From a miscellaneous Crenarchaeota group-1 archaeon SG8-32-3 (GTDB lineage Archaea; Thermoproteota; Bathyarchaeia; Bathyarchaeales; Bathycorpusculaceae), in NCBI GenBank assembly GCA_001273335.1, contig LFWV01000034.1:1-23348 (forward strand): a stretch of DNA of 23,348 bases. Reading direction: 5' to 3'. Each line of letters starts with the position of its first letter. Positions within the stretch are counted from its first letter, which is position 1. The position numbers and the translations under genes were made by a program. Below, piece by piece: positions 1 to 8,838 of the stretch. Under the pieces are notes generated by a model that had not been told where the DNA came from, made no database searches, and saw nothing but the letters and a program-made list of their open reading frames with translations.

Positions 1-169
1 CGAAGCCATAAAACACGCACCACTCGACGATTTGACAAACCTGCCGCTTATTGGACCACGCTTAGCTAAGAAAATTAAGGAGCAAGTGGGCGGCTTCGTC
101 AAAAAAGAAACATGGAAGAAGCTTGAGAAAGATGACGAGTGGAAACAGAAGTCACTTGCTGATTACTAG
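1..169 (+). CDS. C-terminal end of a helix-hairpin-helix protein (5' end outside window)
   Basis: An open frame runs in from the window edge, reading from base 2 and ending at a TAG at 167-169, which leaves 55 readable residues. The fragment contains LTNLPLIGPRLAKKIKEQVG, a helix-hairpin-helix pattern (hydrophobic helix, then the IGP hairpin, then a second helix with a basic face), followed by a highly charged Lys/Glu/Trp tail. Such motifs bind the DNA backbone without sequence specificity. They sit at the C-termini of many archaeal helicases, nucleases and repair proteins, so the family cannot be named from this piece. The gene is convergent with purB and their stop regions overlap by 4 nt. 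A DNA repair or helicase protein is my guess; only the motif is directly visible. Confidence 0.6.
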   Translation, partial: EAIKHAPLDDLTNLPLIGPRLAKKIKEQVGGFVKKETWKKLEKDDEWKQKSLADY

Positions 170-1503
170 CCTGAATTTGCGAATTTTTCTGCCTGCTTAA
201 CTGCTGTCCCCAAGTAGTTTTTTGGTTTCAAAGCCTCATCAATCTCTTCCTCGCTAAGCCTGCTACCTACCAGCTTGTCTTCGAGGAGGATTTCGCGGAA
301 GTGTCGCTTTTCAACCTCGCTCTTGATGGTTAATTGCCTTAGTAGCTCGTGAGCTTCTTGCCTGTTCAAGCCCTTTCTCGCCAAAGCCATCATCATGGCT
401 TCCGACATGGCGCGTCCCTGAATTAAATCAATGTTCCTTAGCATGCGTTTTTCGTCAACCCCCAAGTTATCCACAACGTCACTCATCAAGAACAACAGGT
501 AATCAGTTAATATGCACAACTCAGGAAGGATGAAGCGTTCGGCTGAGGATTGGGTTAAGTCGCGTTCGTGCCATGTTACCACATTTTCCAGTGCGGGGAT
601 GGATAGGCTTCGGATAATTCGAGCTAAGCCGCAGATTCTTTCGCATGTTTCAGGGTTCCTTTTGTGTGGCATTGTGGAGCTGCCAACCTGCTTCTTCTTT
701 TCAAATGATTCGAATACTTCACCGATTTCTGGTCGCTGTAACTCTCGAATTTCCGTGGCGAATTTGTCCAGCGAAGAGACAATAATGGCTAGGGTGCAGG
801 CGTATTCGGCGTAGCGGTCGCGTTGAACGATTTGCGTGGAAATTTCGGCAGCTCGGATGCCCAGCCGCTTCATTACGAGATCTTGAATACGTGTGGCATG
901 CTCTGCTAGGCTGGCTTGGGTGCCGACGGCGCCACTCATCTTTCCAACTAAAACGCGGGTTTTGCATTCGTTTAGCCGCTCGATGTGCCGTGAAATCTCG
1001 TAGCCCCAGACTGCAAATTTGAAGCCCAAAGTTATTGGTAAAGCGTGTTGACCGTGGGTTCTCCCAATCATCACGGTCTCCTTGTGCTGCGCAGCCTGTT
1101 TTTGCAATATGCACTTCAGTGCTACCAGTTTTTTCTCGATGATGCCAATAGCGGCTTTGAGTTGCAGGGCGTTGGCAGTGTCTACGATGTCGTAGCTTGT
1201 GGCACCTAAGTGAACGTACGCGCCACTTGAACCACAAACTTCGGACAATGCACGAACCAAAGAAGCAATATCATGTTTTATCTCCTTCTCGATGGCTTTC
1301 ACACGCTCTACTTTCACGTGCTTGGTGGAAGCCATAGCCGCGATTTTCTCCGCGTCCTCCCGAGAGATGTTGCCGACTTCAGCATGAGCCAAAGCCAACG
1401 CAGCTTCAACATCAAGCAGTCTTTGAACGCGCGCCTCTTCCTCAAAAACCCGCAGCATCTCGGGGGTTCCGTAACGACCGGTATCTATAGGCAATATAGG
1501 CAA
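166..1503 (-). CDS. purB: Adenylosuccinate lyase
   Basis: This cytosolic enzyme of the fumarase/aspartase superfamily cleaves adenylosuccinate to AMP and SAICAR to AICAR, each with release of fumarate, in purine synthesis. The 445-residue length is normal. The superfamily signature GSSTMPHKRNP lies at residues 274-284 and includes the flexible-loop serines. The catalytic-base region GRTHGQHALP is at 147-156, and GATSYDIVDTANAL (about 100-113) and HERDLTQSSAER (312-323) are further active-site blocks. The start is TTG at 1503. A GAGGG sequence lies about 9 nt upstream on the minus strand. A second TTG at 1494 follows a duplicated TTGCCTATA, so the true start could be three codons later. It diverges from the asparagine-synthetase-like gene across 87 bp. 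Nothing unusual is seen in the catalytic blocks. Confidence 0.95.
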   Translation of the reverse strand: MPILPIDTGRYGTPEMLRVFEEEARVQRLLDVEAALALAHAEVGNISREDAEKIAAMASTKHVKVERVKAIEKEIKHDIASLVRALSEVCGSSGAYVHLGATSYDIVDTANALQLKAAIGIIEKKLVALKCILQKQAAQHKETVMIGRTHGQHALPITLGFKFAVWGYEISRHIERLNECKTRVLVGKMSGAVGTQASLAEHATRIQDLVMKRLGIRAAEISTQIVQRDRYAEYACTLAIIVSSLDKFATEIRELQRPEIGEVFESFEKKKQVGSSTMPHKRNPETCERICGLARIIRSLSIPALENVVTWHERDLTQSSAERFILPELCILTDYLLFLMSDVVDNLGVDEKRMLRNIDLIQGRAMSEAMMMALARKGLNRQEAHELLRQLTIKSEVEKRHFREILLEDKLVGSRLSEEEIDEALKPKNYLGTAVKQAEKFANSG

Positions 1504-1590
1504 GTCAATTTTCCCTCGACAAAAGGATATGCAGATTAAACATTAATGTTTTACCAAAGAGTAAAATAATAAACTGAACGTGAAAGCCAC
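1504..1590. promoter_or_regulatory. Divergent promoter region between purB and the asparagine-synthetase-like gene
   Basis: This 87-bp AT-rich spacer separates two divergent genes, so it must hold both promoters. On the plus strand TAAAATAATAAAC (about 1562-1574) is a plausible TATA element, which would make the downstream TTG-initiated message leaderless or nearly so. No conserved operator or riboswitch was recognised. Confidence 0.4.
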
Positions 1591-2898
1591 TTGGGAACAA
1601 AAACAAACATAGCAGTCATAGACAAGCGAGACGGCAACATAATAGTCAGCCCACACAATGAACAGTGTTGCGTGAATTTAGGAAAAACAACAGTCCTCTT
1701 TGATGGCAGAATTTACTCGCCAATTTCGGGCGCTTCAGGTACAGAAATAATTGCCCAGAAGCTTCAGCAAGCAGACCGGATCAAGGCAAGCGAAGATTTT
1801 CTTAAGGAGGTTGAAGGTGACTATATATTCATAATAGCCGAACCCGAACGAATCATCGCAGGAAGAGACCCCATAGGCGTTCAACCCCTATATTATGGGG
1901 AAAACAAGACCGTGACGGCTCTTGCTTCAAACCGCAAAGCGTTATGGAACCTTGGGATAGACGTTGTGATGTCGTTTCCTCCCGGGCACGTAATGTTTGT
2001 CAGTCGAGACAACTTCAAATTTAAGCCTGTCAAGATGCTTGTTTTTTCAGAGCCAAAACAGGTAACCATGAAAAAGGCAGCGGAAACCCTACAGAAAATG
2101 TTGGAACAAGCTGTTCGCAGGCGTGTTTCGGGAGCTAAGGATGTTGCGGTGGCTTTTTCCGGGGGTCTAGACAGCAGTGTCATAGCGTTTCTGGCTAAGA
2201 AGTGCCAAGTTAACGTTCACTTGGTTCATGTGAGTTTAGAGAATCAGCCTGAAACTGAAGAGGCTAAAAAAGCGGCTGACACGTTGCATCTGCCAATGCA
2301 GGTTCACCTGTTCAGGGAAGAGGATGTTGAAAACATTTTTCCTAAAGTCGTGGAGCTTATCGAGGAGCCTAATCCCGTCAAAGCAAGTATTGGTGTACCT
2401 TTTTATTGGACGGCGGAGAAAACTGCTGAGTCAGGATACAAGGCGCTACTGGCTGGACAGGGTGCTGATGAGCTTTTCGGCGGTTACCAACGCTACATCA
2501 AAGAGTACCTATCTGATGGAGAGGAAAAAGTTAGAAAAACCATGTTTGAAGACGTTGTTAGGATTCATGAAAGCAACCTTGAACGAGACATGAAAATCTG
2601 CAGTTTCCATAACGTAGAACTACGTTTACCCTTTGCGTCGTATCAACTCGCCGAGTTCACAATGACCCTGCCTTTTGGATTGAAAATTGAAAAGCATGCA
2701 GATACACTTAGAAAACTGGTTTTGAGGAAGGCCGCAGAAAACATGGGTTTACCCTCATCAATAACGGAGAAACCCAAAAAGGCTGTCCAGTACGCTACAG
2801 GGATAAACAATGCGCTTAAGAAGATAGCGAAGAAACAGAAGACATCTGTAGTCGACTATGTGAAAAAAATGTTTCTCAGCCAAATTAATGAAAATTAA
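1591..2898 (+). CDS. Asparagine-synthetase-like protein lacking the glutaminase cysteine
   Basis: This is an AsnB-family protein of 435 residues. The C-terminal synthetase domain has the PP-loop SGGLDSS at 190-196, which binds ATP to activate aspartate, then GADELFGGY at 291-299 and VELRLPF at 342-348. The N-terminal ~140 residues keep the class II amidotransferase fold, seen in EGDYIFII and RDPIGVQPLYYG (92-103). Canonical AsnB starts Met-Cys-Gly-Ile-Ala and the cysteine is the glutaminase nucleophile. Here the protein starts MGTKTNIAVID, with Thr-Asn-Ile-Ala in that place. The start is TTG at 1591; an in-frame TAA at 1570-1572 leaves no room for an upstream Cys. I infer either ammonia-dependent asparagine synthesis or amidation of another substrate. 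A dedicated asparagine synthetase is likely but not certain. Confidence 0.8.
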   Translation: MGTKTNIAVIDKRDGNIIVSPHNEQCCVNLGKTTVLFDGRIYSPISGASGTEIIAQKLQQADRIKASEDFLKEVEGDYIFIIAEPERIIAGRDPIGVQPLYYGENKTVTALASNRKALWNLGIDVVMSFPPGHVMFVSRDNFKFKPVKMLVFSEPKQVTMKKAAETLQKMLEQAVRRRVSGAKDVAVAFSGGLDSSVIAFLAKKCQVNVHLVHVSLENQPETEEAKKAADTLHLPMQVHLFREEDVENIFPKVVELIEEPNPVKASIGVPFYWTAEKTAESGYKALLAGQGADELFGGYQRYIKEYLSDGEEKVRKTMFEDVVRIHESNLERDMKICSFHNVELRLPFASYQLAEFTMTLPFGLKIEKHADTLRKLVLRKAAENMGLPSSITEKPKKAVQYATGINNALKKIAKKQKTSVVDYVKKMFLSQINEN

Positions 2899-3112
2899 TG
2901 TTCTACACCTTTCATCTAATCAAATATCTTTGGCCCTTAATGGCATTTCGATGTATAAACCAATAGTACACATCTCTCAAAAACAACTTTATACGAGTGG
3001 TTGAGTTTGCCCAACATAACAGTTCTAAGCACAAATAAAAAACAAACTTCGAACTGCAACCTTAGAAAGTCAGACTTAATGAGAAAATGGCGAATCATAT
3101 GAATCATTAACA

Positions 3113-3123
3113 AAAAATATATC
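3113..3123 (+). promoter_or_regulatory. TATA box for the branched-chain aminotransferase gene
   Basis: The sequence AAAAATATATC lies 44 bp upstream of the ATG at 3167, in the 268-bp spacer after the asparagine-synthetase-like gene. Typical archaeal spacing predicts transcription starting near 3143-3147 and a leader of about 20 nt. The rest of the spacer (2899-3112) shows no convincing gene. Confidence 0.5.
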
Positions 3124-3166
3124 AACACTCAGCCTAATAAGAAACGCCAACACAGAAGTGAAATCA

Positions 3167-4057
3167 ATGGAGAAAGAACTACAGGTCTACATAGATGGAA
3201 TTTACTATCCGAAATCACAGGCTAAAGTCCCTGTTTACGATCATGGTCTCCTTTACGGTGACGGCGTTTTCGAGGGAATCCGCGCCTACAACGGGATAGT
3301 CTTCAAACTCAAAGAGCATATAAGTAGGCTTTATCGTTCTGCGCACACACTGATGTTGAAGATACCCTTAACCGAAGAAGAGATAACAGAGGCAGTTTTG
3401 GAAACCCTGCGGAAAAACAGCCTGCGGGACGCTTACATCCGCTTGGTGGTTACTCGAGGCGTTGGAGACCTCGGACTGGACCCGCGCAAATGTCCTAAAC
3501 CCTCAGTTATCATAATAACCGACACTATTTCGATAATGTCCAGTGAAGCTAAAGAGAAAGGCATTTCAACTGTTATCAGTTGGGTTAGACGACATCCTGT
3601 GGACACGACGACACACGAGATAAAATCTCTAAACTACCTTAACAGTGTGTTAGCCAAGATGGAAGCAACCGCATACGGCGCTGACGAAGCCATAGGCTTG
3701 GATAAAACAGGCGCCATATCTGAGGGAGTGGGCGAGAACTTGTTCATAGTTAAGGACGGCAAGGTGTTCACTCCGCCAAGCAGCACTGGCGCTTTAGCAG
3801 GCATCACAGCCAAGCTTGCAATAGAGTTCGCGAAAAACTTAGGGTACGACGTCGCTGAAGCCAACATAACCCCGTTTCAGTTGTTTACTGCCGATGAAGC
3901 GTTTTTCACTGGAACAGCCGCAGAAGTCGTGCCTATCAGGGAAGTGAACAAGCGTCAAATAGGCAATGGAAAACCAGGTCCCGTCACAAAGAAGTTGATG
4001 GCGGCTTTCGAAAAAGCAACTTCTGACCGAGCGTTCGGAGTGCCGATCTACCCGTAA
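3167..4057 (+). CDS. ilvE: Branched-chain amino acid aminotransferase
   Basis: This PLP fold-type IV transaminase interconverts valine, leucine and isoleucine with their 2-oxo acids, using glutamate/2-oxoglutarate. It acts in the cytosol. Reading from ATG 3167 gives 296 residues, a normal length. The N-terminus VYDHGLLYGDGVFEGIRAYN (23-42) is the family hallmark. HEIKSLNYLN (150-159) carries the PLP Schiff-base lysine K153, and SEGVGENLFIV follows at 185-195. GTAAEVVPI near the C-terminus binds the cofactor phosphate and substrate. A GTG at 3158 is in frame, but homologs begin at the MEKELQVYI sequence, so I chose ATG. The gene is convergent with the next aminotransferase, 29 bp apart. D-amino acid transaminase or ADC lyase are alternatives in this fold, but the sequence matches IlvE best. 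Confidence 0.92.
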   Translation: MEKELQVYIDGIYYPKSQAKVPVYDHGLLYGDGVFEGIRAYNGIVFKLKEHISRLYRSAHTLMLKIPLTEEEITEAVLETLRKNSLRDAYIRLVVTRGVGDLGLDPRKCPKPSVIIITDTISIMSSEAKEKGISTVISWVRRHPVDTTTHEIKSLNYLNSVLAKMEATAYGADEAIGLDKTGAISEGVGENLFIVKDGKVFTPPSSTGALAGITAKLAIEFAKNLGYDVAEANITPFQLFTADEAFFTGTAAEVVPIREVNKRQIGNGKPGPVTKKLMAAFEKATSDRAFGVPIYP

Positions 4058-4086
4058 AATCGAAGCGGCAACAAGCGGCTTCGCAG

Positions 4087-5289
4087 TTACTTCTTTTTTA
4101 TGAACCTTTCTATTTCATTCAATGCTTGCTCCAGTATTTCAATAGGCGGCAGGAACACTGCTCTAACGTGCCCTGCACCGTAAACTGGGTCAAAGCCTGA
4201 ACCGTGCACCAGAAGCACGCCGGTTTCTTTTAGAAGTTCCACAGCGAATTCCATGTCTGTCTTCCACTTTGAGCCTACATCGCAAATTTTGGGGAAAACG
4301 TAGAACGCGCCTTCAGGTTTTGCGCAATTTACTCCTTCAATCTCGTTGAGCCTCTTCCACGCGTAGTCTCTTCTAACCCGGAGCTTTTCCACCAGTTCTT
4401 TCACATGATCTTGCGGACCTCTCAACGCAGCGATGCCCGCCATCTGAGCTGGAGTGCTAGCGCAGATTCTTATACGCTGCTCTTTTTCTACGGCTTTCTT
4501 AAGCTCCTGCAGTTCACCGTTTGGATCGTAGAAGTACATGTAACCGAGTCTCCAGCCAGTCATCAGATAGACTTTCGAGAACCCATTTAATCCTACTACG
4601 GGCAAGTCTTTGGCTAAGTGGGCTGTGCTGACGTAGTCTTCAACGTATCTTATCTGGTCATAAATTTCATCCGACAAAACGAGGAGGTCGTGTTCACCTG
4701 CTACGTCCAGCATTTGCTTGACCGTTTTAGTTCTGTAAAGCGCGCCTGTAGGATTATTTGGGTTGTTTATCACAATGGCACGAGTTGTTTCGGAGATTTT
4801 GCTTCGTAAGTCGTCAATGTTTGGCTGCCAGTTTTCTTCTTCAACGGTTTCATAAGAAACTGGAGTGCCATCATACACCTTCGAGTATGACATGTACGGT
4901 GAATAGGGGGGTCCTGGAACGAGGATTTGGTCTCCCTTTTCTATTAGGGAGGATATCAACATTCTGATTCCTTCGGAGACACCGGAAGTGATTAAGACGT
5001 TATCCGCAAATACATGTACGCCATTAACTCGTTTTTCTTTTTCAACTATAGCTTGTCTCAGTTCTAGGACTCCTTCTGAAGGTGAGTAATTGTTATTTCC
5101 TGACTGAACTGCCTCAATCAGTGCTTGCCTGATGTGCTGTGGTGTGGGGAAGTCAAATGCCACAGGATCTCCGATGTTTAGATAAAACATTTTTTTTCCC
5201 GTTTTAGTGATTTGGCCTGCGTTGACTATGACGTCGCGTATGGCGTACTCGATGGCTTTTGACCGCTCAGTAACTTTAACGTTCACCAC
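4087..5289 (-). CDS. PLP aminotransferase class I/II (alanine/aspartate aminotransferase-like)
   Basis: A fold-type I aminotransferase of 400 residues, of the AlaA/AspC group that exchanges amino groups between alanine or aspartate and 2-oxoglutarate. NNPNNPTG (175-182) contacts the cofactor, SDEIYD (206-211) holds the aspartate that binds the pyridine nitrogen, GFSKVYLMTGWRLGY (236-250) holds the Schiff-base lysine K239 and an arginine for cofactor phosphate. HVRAVFLPP near the C-terminus has the substrate-carboxylate arginine. The start is GTG at 5289, with a second in-frame GTG at 5286; the choice is uncertain by one codon. PGPPYSPYM around 125-133 and the overall sequence favour alanine aminotransferase, but substrate cannot be fixed by reading. 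The gene diverges from the aldehyde oxidoreductase across 189 bp. Confidence 0.9.
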   Translation of the reverse strand: MVNVKVTERSKAIEYAIRDVIVNAGQITKTGKKMFYLNIGDPVAFDFPTPQHIRQALIEAVQSGNNNYSPSEGVLELRQAIVEKEKRVNGVHVFADNVLITSGVSEGIRMLISSLIEKGDQILVPGPPYSPYMSYSKVYDGTPVSYETVEEENWQPNIDDLRSKISETTRAIVINNPNNPTGALYRTKTVKQMLDVAGEHDLLVLSDEIYDQIRYVEDYVSTAHLAKDLPVVGLNGFSKVYLMTGWRLGYMYFYDPNGELQELKKAVEKEQRIRICASTPAQMAGIAALRGPQDHVKELVEKLRVRRDYAWKRLNEIEGVNCAKPEGAFYVFPKICDVGSKWKTDMEFAVELLKETGVLLVHGSGFDPVYGAGHVRAVFLPPIEILEQALNEIERFIKKK

Positions 5290-5478
5290 TGTTAAGCCCC
5301 TGTATTAATGCAGAGTTGCGCAGTTCAGAAACATAAAGCTTCCGAAGAACAGCACGTTTGAGCACGCGTTGCCGTGGATCCTATTCTTTCAGAAATGTCT
5401 TGAATCGTAATTGTTCAGTAACATTTTAGTTCTACGTTGCCATAAGATATGTATACCTGCTAGGTCAGGTGAACATTA

Positions 5479-7311
5479 ATGTTTGGTTGGACTGGTAACT
5501 TCCTACAAGTTGACTTAACCAGAAACAAAGCAGTTGCAGAACCGTACGATTCACACTTAGCTCTAAGCTTAATCGGCGGCAGAGGCTTTGCAGCAAAAAT
5601 CCTCTGGGACAAACTAACTCCTGGAATAGATCCTCTGTCACCTGAAAACAAGCTTGTTTTCGCTGCTGGACCCTTAACTGGGTTAGGTGTGCCAAACAGC
5701 GGTAAACTAGTTATAGCTGCCAAGAGCCCCTTGACTGGTGGCTATGGCGACGGGAACTTGGGAACTTCCGCTGGAATTGAAATGCGCAAGGCTGGTTACG
5801 ACGCCGTTATTATAAAGGGTAAAGCGGAAAAGCCTGTTGTTCTCCACATTAAAAACAAGGTCGCTGAGTTTGTAGATGCTAAAGATTTCTGGGGCTTAAA
5901 CACGTTTGACACTGAAAATCATCTAAAAGCCATATATGGACGTAGCGCAGGCGTCGTCTCTATTGGTCCTGCAGGAGAAAACCTCGTGAAGTTTGCTATA
6001 ATTAGTTCTCAAGAGGGACGCGCTGGCGGAAGAGCAGGAATGGGTGCTGTAATGGGCTCCAAGAACTTGAAAGCCGTAGTTTTCGAAGGCTTCGATGATG
6101 TTCCTGTTGCTTATCCAGAGGACCTGAAGGAACTTAACGCTGCTGGTTACAGGGAAATCATGACGAAGCCAAGTTATGCTTTTTGGAAACAGCAGGGAAC
6201 CATGTCTACGGTAGAGTGGTGTCAAGAAAACAGTGCGCTGCCAACTTTTAATTTCAGTGAGGGCGTTTTCGAAAAAGCTGACAAGATAGGCGGGTTTGCT
6301 ATGGAAAAAATAAAAGTCGGCAATCGCGGCTGCCCAAATTGCAACATGATGTGCGGTAACGTGGTTAAAAACTCTAACAGAAATGAGTCAGAGATTGATT
6401 ACGAAAATGTGGCAATGTTGGGTTCGAATGTTGGTTTGGGCAATCTTCGGCAGGTTGCGGCTTTAAACCGTCTTGCAGATGAACTTGGTTTGGACACGAT
6501 TTCGCTTGGAAACGTAATAGGCTTCGCCATAGAAACTTCCCAGAAAAAGAGTATTCCCGAAGAGTTACAGTGGGGAAAATACAAGGAAACCCGGGACTTG
6601 ATTAATGATATAGCTTACAGGCGTGGGTTCGGAAAGCTTCTCGGTGAAGGCGTGAAAGCCACTGCTGCTAATATAGGTCATGAGTCAGCCGATTGGGCGA
6701 TGCAAATTAAAGGTTTAGAGGTATCTGCTTACGACTGCCACGCGGCACCTGCTATGGCGTTGGCTTATGCTACAAGCTCGGTTGGCGCGCATCATAAGGA
6801 AGCGTGGGTGATCTCTTGGGAGGTCAAGTTTGGACGCAAAAGCTACAGTGAGGAGAAAATTAACAAGGTCATAGAGATGCAGCGCATTCGCGGCGGCATT
6901 TTTGAATCTCTCGCTGTCTGCCGTTTTCCTAATACTTCGCTTGGCTTTGAACTTGATTGGTACACGAAGTACCTGCAAGCAGCAACAGGTAAAGAAATGC
7001 CGTTCAACGCTCTGATATACGTAGCTGATAAAACGTTGAACTTGATTCGTGCCTTTTGGATACGCGAGTACGGTAACAGCTGGAGAAGGGAAATGGAAAT
7101 TCCTCCCATGAAGTGGTTTAAGAAGCCTTTAACCACAGGACCATTGAAAGGTGCTATGCTTGACTTAGCGAAATTTGATGGTATGTTGAAGAAGTATTAT
7201 GCGAAGAGGGGTTGGGATGAGAGAGGAATACCTAGGAGGTCAACTTTGCAGAAACTTAGTTTGCCGGATGTAGCTAAACAACTTGAAAACTACGTGACCA
7301 TGTCCGATTAG
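5479..7311 (+). CDS. Aldehyde:ferredoxin oxidoreductase family protein (tungsten enzyme)
   Basis: This family oxidises aldehydes to carboxylic acids, or reduces acids, with ferredoxin as partner, using a tungsten bis-pterin centre and one [4Fe-4S] cluster in the cytosol. The 610-residue length matches AOR/FOR proteins. The N-terminal pterin domain starts MFGWTGNFLQVDLT. The cluster cysteines are seen in CPNCNMMC (C285, C288, C292) with the distant fourth in AVCRFP (C481). AGGRAGMGAVMGSKNLKA (182-199) is a family block. The usual LPAYDPR-like block reads VSAYDCHAAPAMALAYATSS here, so this is a divergent subgroup and the substrate is unknown. ATG 5479 has GGTGA 6 nt upstream. The tail is convergent with proS, 11 bp apart. 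A tungstate importer lies near 16300-19148, consistent with cofactor supply. Confidence 0.93.
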   Translation: MFGWTGNFLQVDLTRNKAVAEPYDSHLALSLIGGRGFAAKILWDKLTPGIDPLSPENKLVFAAGPLTGLGVPNSGKLVIAAKSPLTGGYGDGNLGTSAGIEMRKAGYDAVIIKGKAEKPVVLHIKNKVAEFVDAKDFWGLNTFDTENHLKAIYGRSAGVVSIGPAGENLVKFAIISSQEGRAGGRAGMGAVMGSKNLKAVVFEGFDDVPVAYPEDLKELNAAGYREIMTKPSYAFWKQQGTMSTVEWCQENSALPTFNFSEGVFEKADKIGGFAMEKIKVGNRGCPNCNMMCGNVVKNSNRNESEIDYENVAMLGSNVGLGNLRQVAALNRLADELGLDTISLGNVIGFAIETSQKKSIPEELQWGKYKETRDLINDIAYRRGFGKLLGEGVKATAANIGHESADWAMQIKGLEVSAYDCHAAPAMALAYATSSVGAHHKEAWVISWEVKFGRKSYSEEKINKVIEMQRIRGGIFESLAVCRFPNTSLGFELDWYTKYLQAATGKEMPFNALIYVADKTLNLIRAFWIREYGNSWRREMEIPPMKWFKKPLTTGPLKGAMLDLAKFDGMLKKYYAKRGWDERGIPRRSTLQKLSLPDVAKQLENYVTMSD

Positions 7312-7322
7312 TAACCAAGCGT

Positions 7323-8765
7323 TTAGTAGGATTTGGCAAAGTACACAATTTCCCCGTCTTTCTTTCCGCAGCAGACGCAGTTGGCTGTGTTTTTCTCTTT
7401 TTCGAAAGGTTTCAGCCTGATTGATGCTCCGGTTTCTTCTTTTATTTTTTCTTCGCATTTCGAGTTGCCGCACCAGGCTGCTTTGATGAAGCCGCCTTTA
7501 TTTTTGAGTGTTTTTTGGAAGTCGTCGTAGTTTTGCACTGTTGTTGTTTTTTCATCTAAGGCTGTTTTGGCTTTAGCGTAAAGGTTTTTTTGGATTTCTT
7601 CAAGAAGCTTTTCTGTGGCTTGCACTGCCTCGTCCATTTTTGCAGTAGTTTTCTGGTAGGTGTCGCGTCTAGCCAAGGTTACCTGATCCTGTTTGAGATC
7701 ACGGGGACCTATCTCTATTCGTACGGGTACACCTTTCAGCTCCCACTCGTTGAATTTCCATCCGGGTGTGTATTCTGTTCTGTTGTCTAAGACGGTTGTG
7801 ATGTGTTTCACTTTGAGCTTGTCCAATATTTCTTTTGCTTTCGCTAGTATTGCGGCGGAGTCTGCAACCTTGTAGGTTATGGGAACTATAACTACTTGTA
7901 CTGGAGCGACTCTAGGCGGCATGACTAGTCCTCTGTCGTCGCCATGGACCATGACTAACGCGCCTATCAACCGTGTAGATATGCCCCACGAGGTTTGCCA
8001 AACTTTGTGCTCCTTTTCGTCTTCTCCGATGAAGTTTATGTCGAAAACTCTTGCGAAGTTTTGTCCGAGGTTGTGGCTGGTTCCCATCTGTAGCGCTTTC
8101 CCGTCGGGCATCATAGCCTCCAGCGTGGTTGTGTAGAGGGCTCCAGCGAACTTTTCCTTGTCAGTTTTCACTCCGACAAGCACTGGAATTGCCAAGTAGT
8201 TTTCCATCACGTCCTTGTATTCGCCGAGGATGTCCATGACTTCTTTTTCGGCTTCTTCGCTTGTTACGTGGGCTGTGTGTCCTTCCTGCCATAGAAACTC
8301 TCGGGTTCTAAGGAAAGGTTTGGTGGCTTTGGTTTCCCACCTGATGATGTTGCACCACTGATTAATTTTTATAGGCAGGTCACGCCAGCTTCTGATCCAC
8401 TTGGCGAAAGTGGCGTAGATTATCGTTTCAGATGTTGGTCTGATCGCGAGCTTTTCTTCCAGTTTGGTGTTTCCACCTTCAGTTACCCAAGCAACCTCTG
8501 GAACGAAGCCTTCAAAGTGCTCAGCCTCTTTTTTCAGAAAACTTTCAGGAATAAAGATTGGGAAATACACGTTTTTGTGACCAGTTTCCTTTATTTTCCG
8601 ATTAAAAACTTCCTGAATTTTCTCCCAAATAGCGTAAGACTGTTCTCGGAGAATCATACAGCCCTTTATAGGCGCGTACTCAGCCATTTCAGATTTCAAT
8701 ACGACTTCGGTGTACCATTCCGAGAAGTCTTCGTTTTTCTTTAGCGTTACTCCAGTGTCTGACAT
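7323..8765 (-). CDS. proS: Prolyl-tRNA synthetase, archaeal/eukaryotic type
   Basis: This class II synthetase charges tRNA-Pro with proline. The open frame extends upstream to 8885, but the first 40 residues there look non-coding. The ATG at 8765 is preceded by AAGGAGAG, and the protein MSDTGVTLKKNEDFSEWY starts where homologs do, giving 480 residues. RPTSET (109-114) and motif 2, FLRTREFLWQEGHTAH (151-166), form the active site. The C-terminal zinc-binding domain carries CGNSKC and NCVCCGKK. The protein ends in YFAKSY, whose terminal tyrosine is conserved in this subtype. There is no bacterial INS editing insertion. The gene appears monocistronic with its own TATA element near 8829-8838. Confidence 0.95.
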   Translation of the reverse strand: MSDTGVTLKKNEDFSEWYTEVVLKSEMAEYAPIKGCMILREQSYAIWEKIQEVFNRKIKETGHKNVYFPIFIPESFLKKEAEHFEGFVPEVAWVTEGGNTKLEEKLAIRPTSETIIYATFAKWIRSWRDLPIKINQWCNIIRWETKATKPFLRTREFLWQEGHTAHVTSEEAEKEVMDILGEYKDVMENYLAIPVLVGVKTDKEKFAGALYTTTLEAMMPDGKALQMGTSHNLGQNFARVFDINFIGEDEKEHKVWQTSWGISTRLIGALVMVHGDDRGLVMPPRVAPVQVVIVPITYKVADSAAILAKAKEILDKLKVKHITTVLDNRTEYTPGWKFNEWELKGVPVRIEIGPRDLKQDQVTLARRDTYQKTTAKMDEAVQATEKLLEEIQKNLYAKAKTALDEKTTTVQNYDDFQKTLKNKGGFIKAAWCGNSKCEEKIKEETGASIRLKPFEKEKNTANCVCCGKKDGEIVYFAKSY

Positions 8766-8828
8766 AGTCTTTCTCTCCTTCTGTTTTACGCTGGCAGCAT
8801 ATAACCATAACGCAGAACTCAAATCAAA

Positions 8829-8838
8829 AAAATATATG
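8829..8838 (-). promoter_or_regulatory. TATA box for proS
   Basis: On the minus strand this reads CATATATTTT, about 64 bp upstream of the proS ATG at 8765. It would give a leader of roughly 35-40 nt that contains the AAGGAGAG ribosome binding site. Its position inside the extended upstream open frame (to 8885) argues against that longer start. Confidence 0.5.

Noticed and set aside
719..1237. A 172-codon minus-strand frame inside purB
   Set aside because: It overlaps purB in another frame, with many Arg/His/Thr residues and no domain. It is a shadow of the coding sequence.
2937..3128. A 63-codon minus-strand frame between the asparagine-synthetase-like gene and ilvE
   Set aside because: It covers the ilvE promoter, has biased Phe/Leu/Val composition as expected from AT-rich non-coding DNA, and no ribosome binding site was seen.
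5290..5478. A ModE-type operator shared by the AOR promoter and the tupA spacer
   Set aside because: No common palindrome could be found by eye. Only short AT-rich matches are shared.
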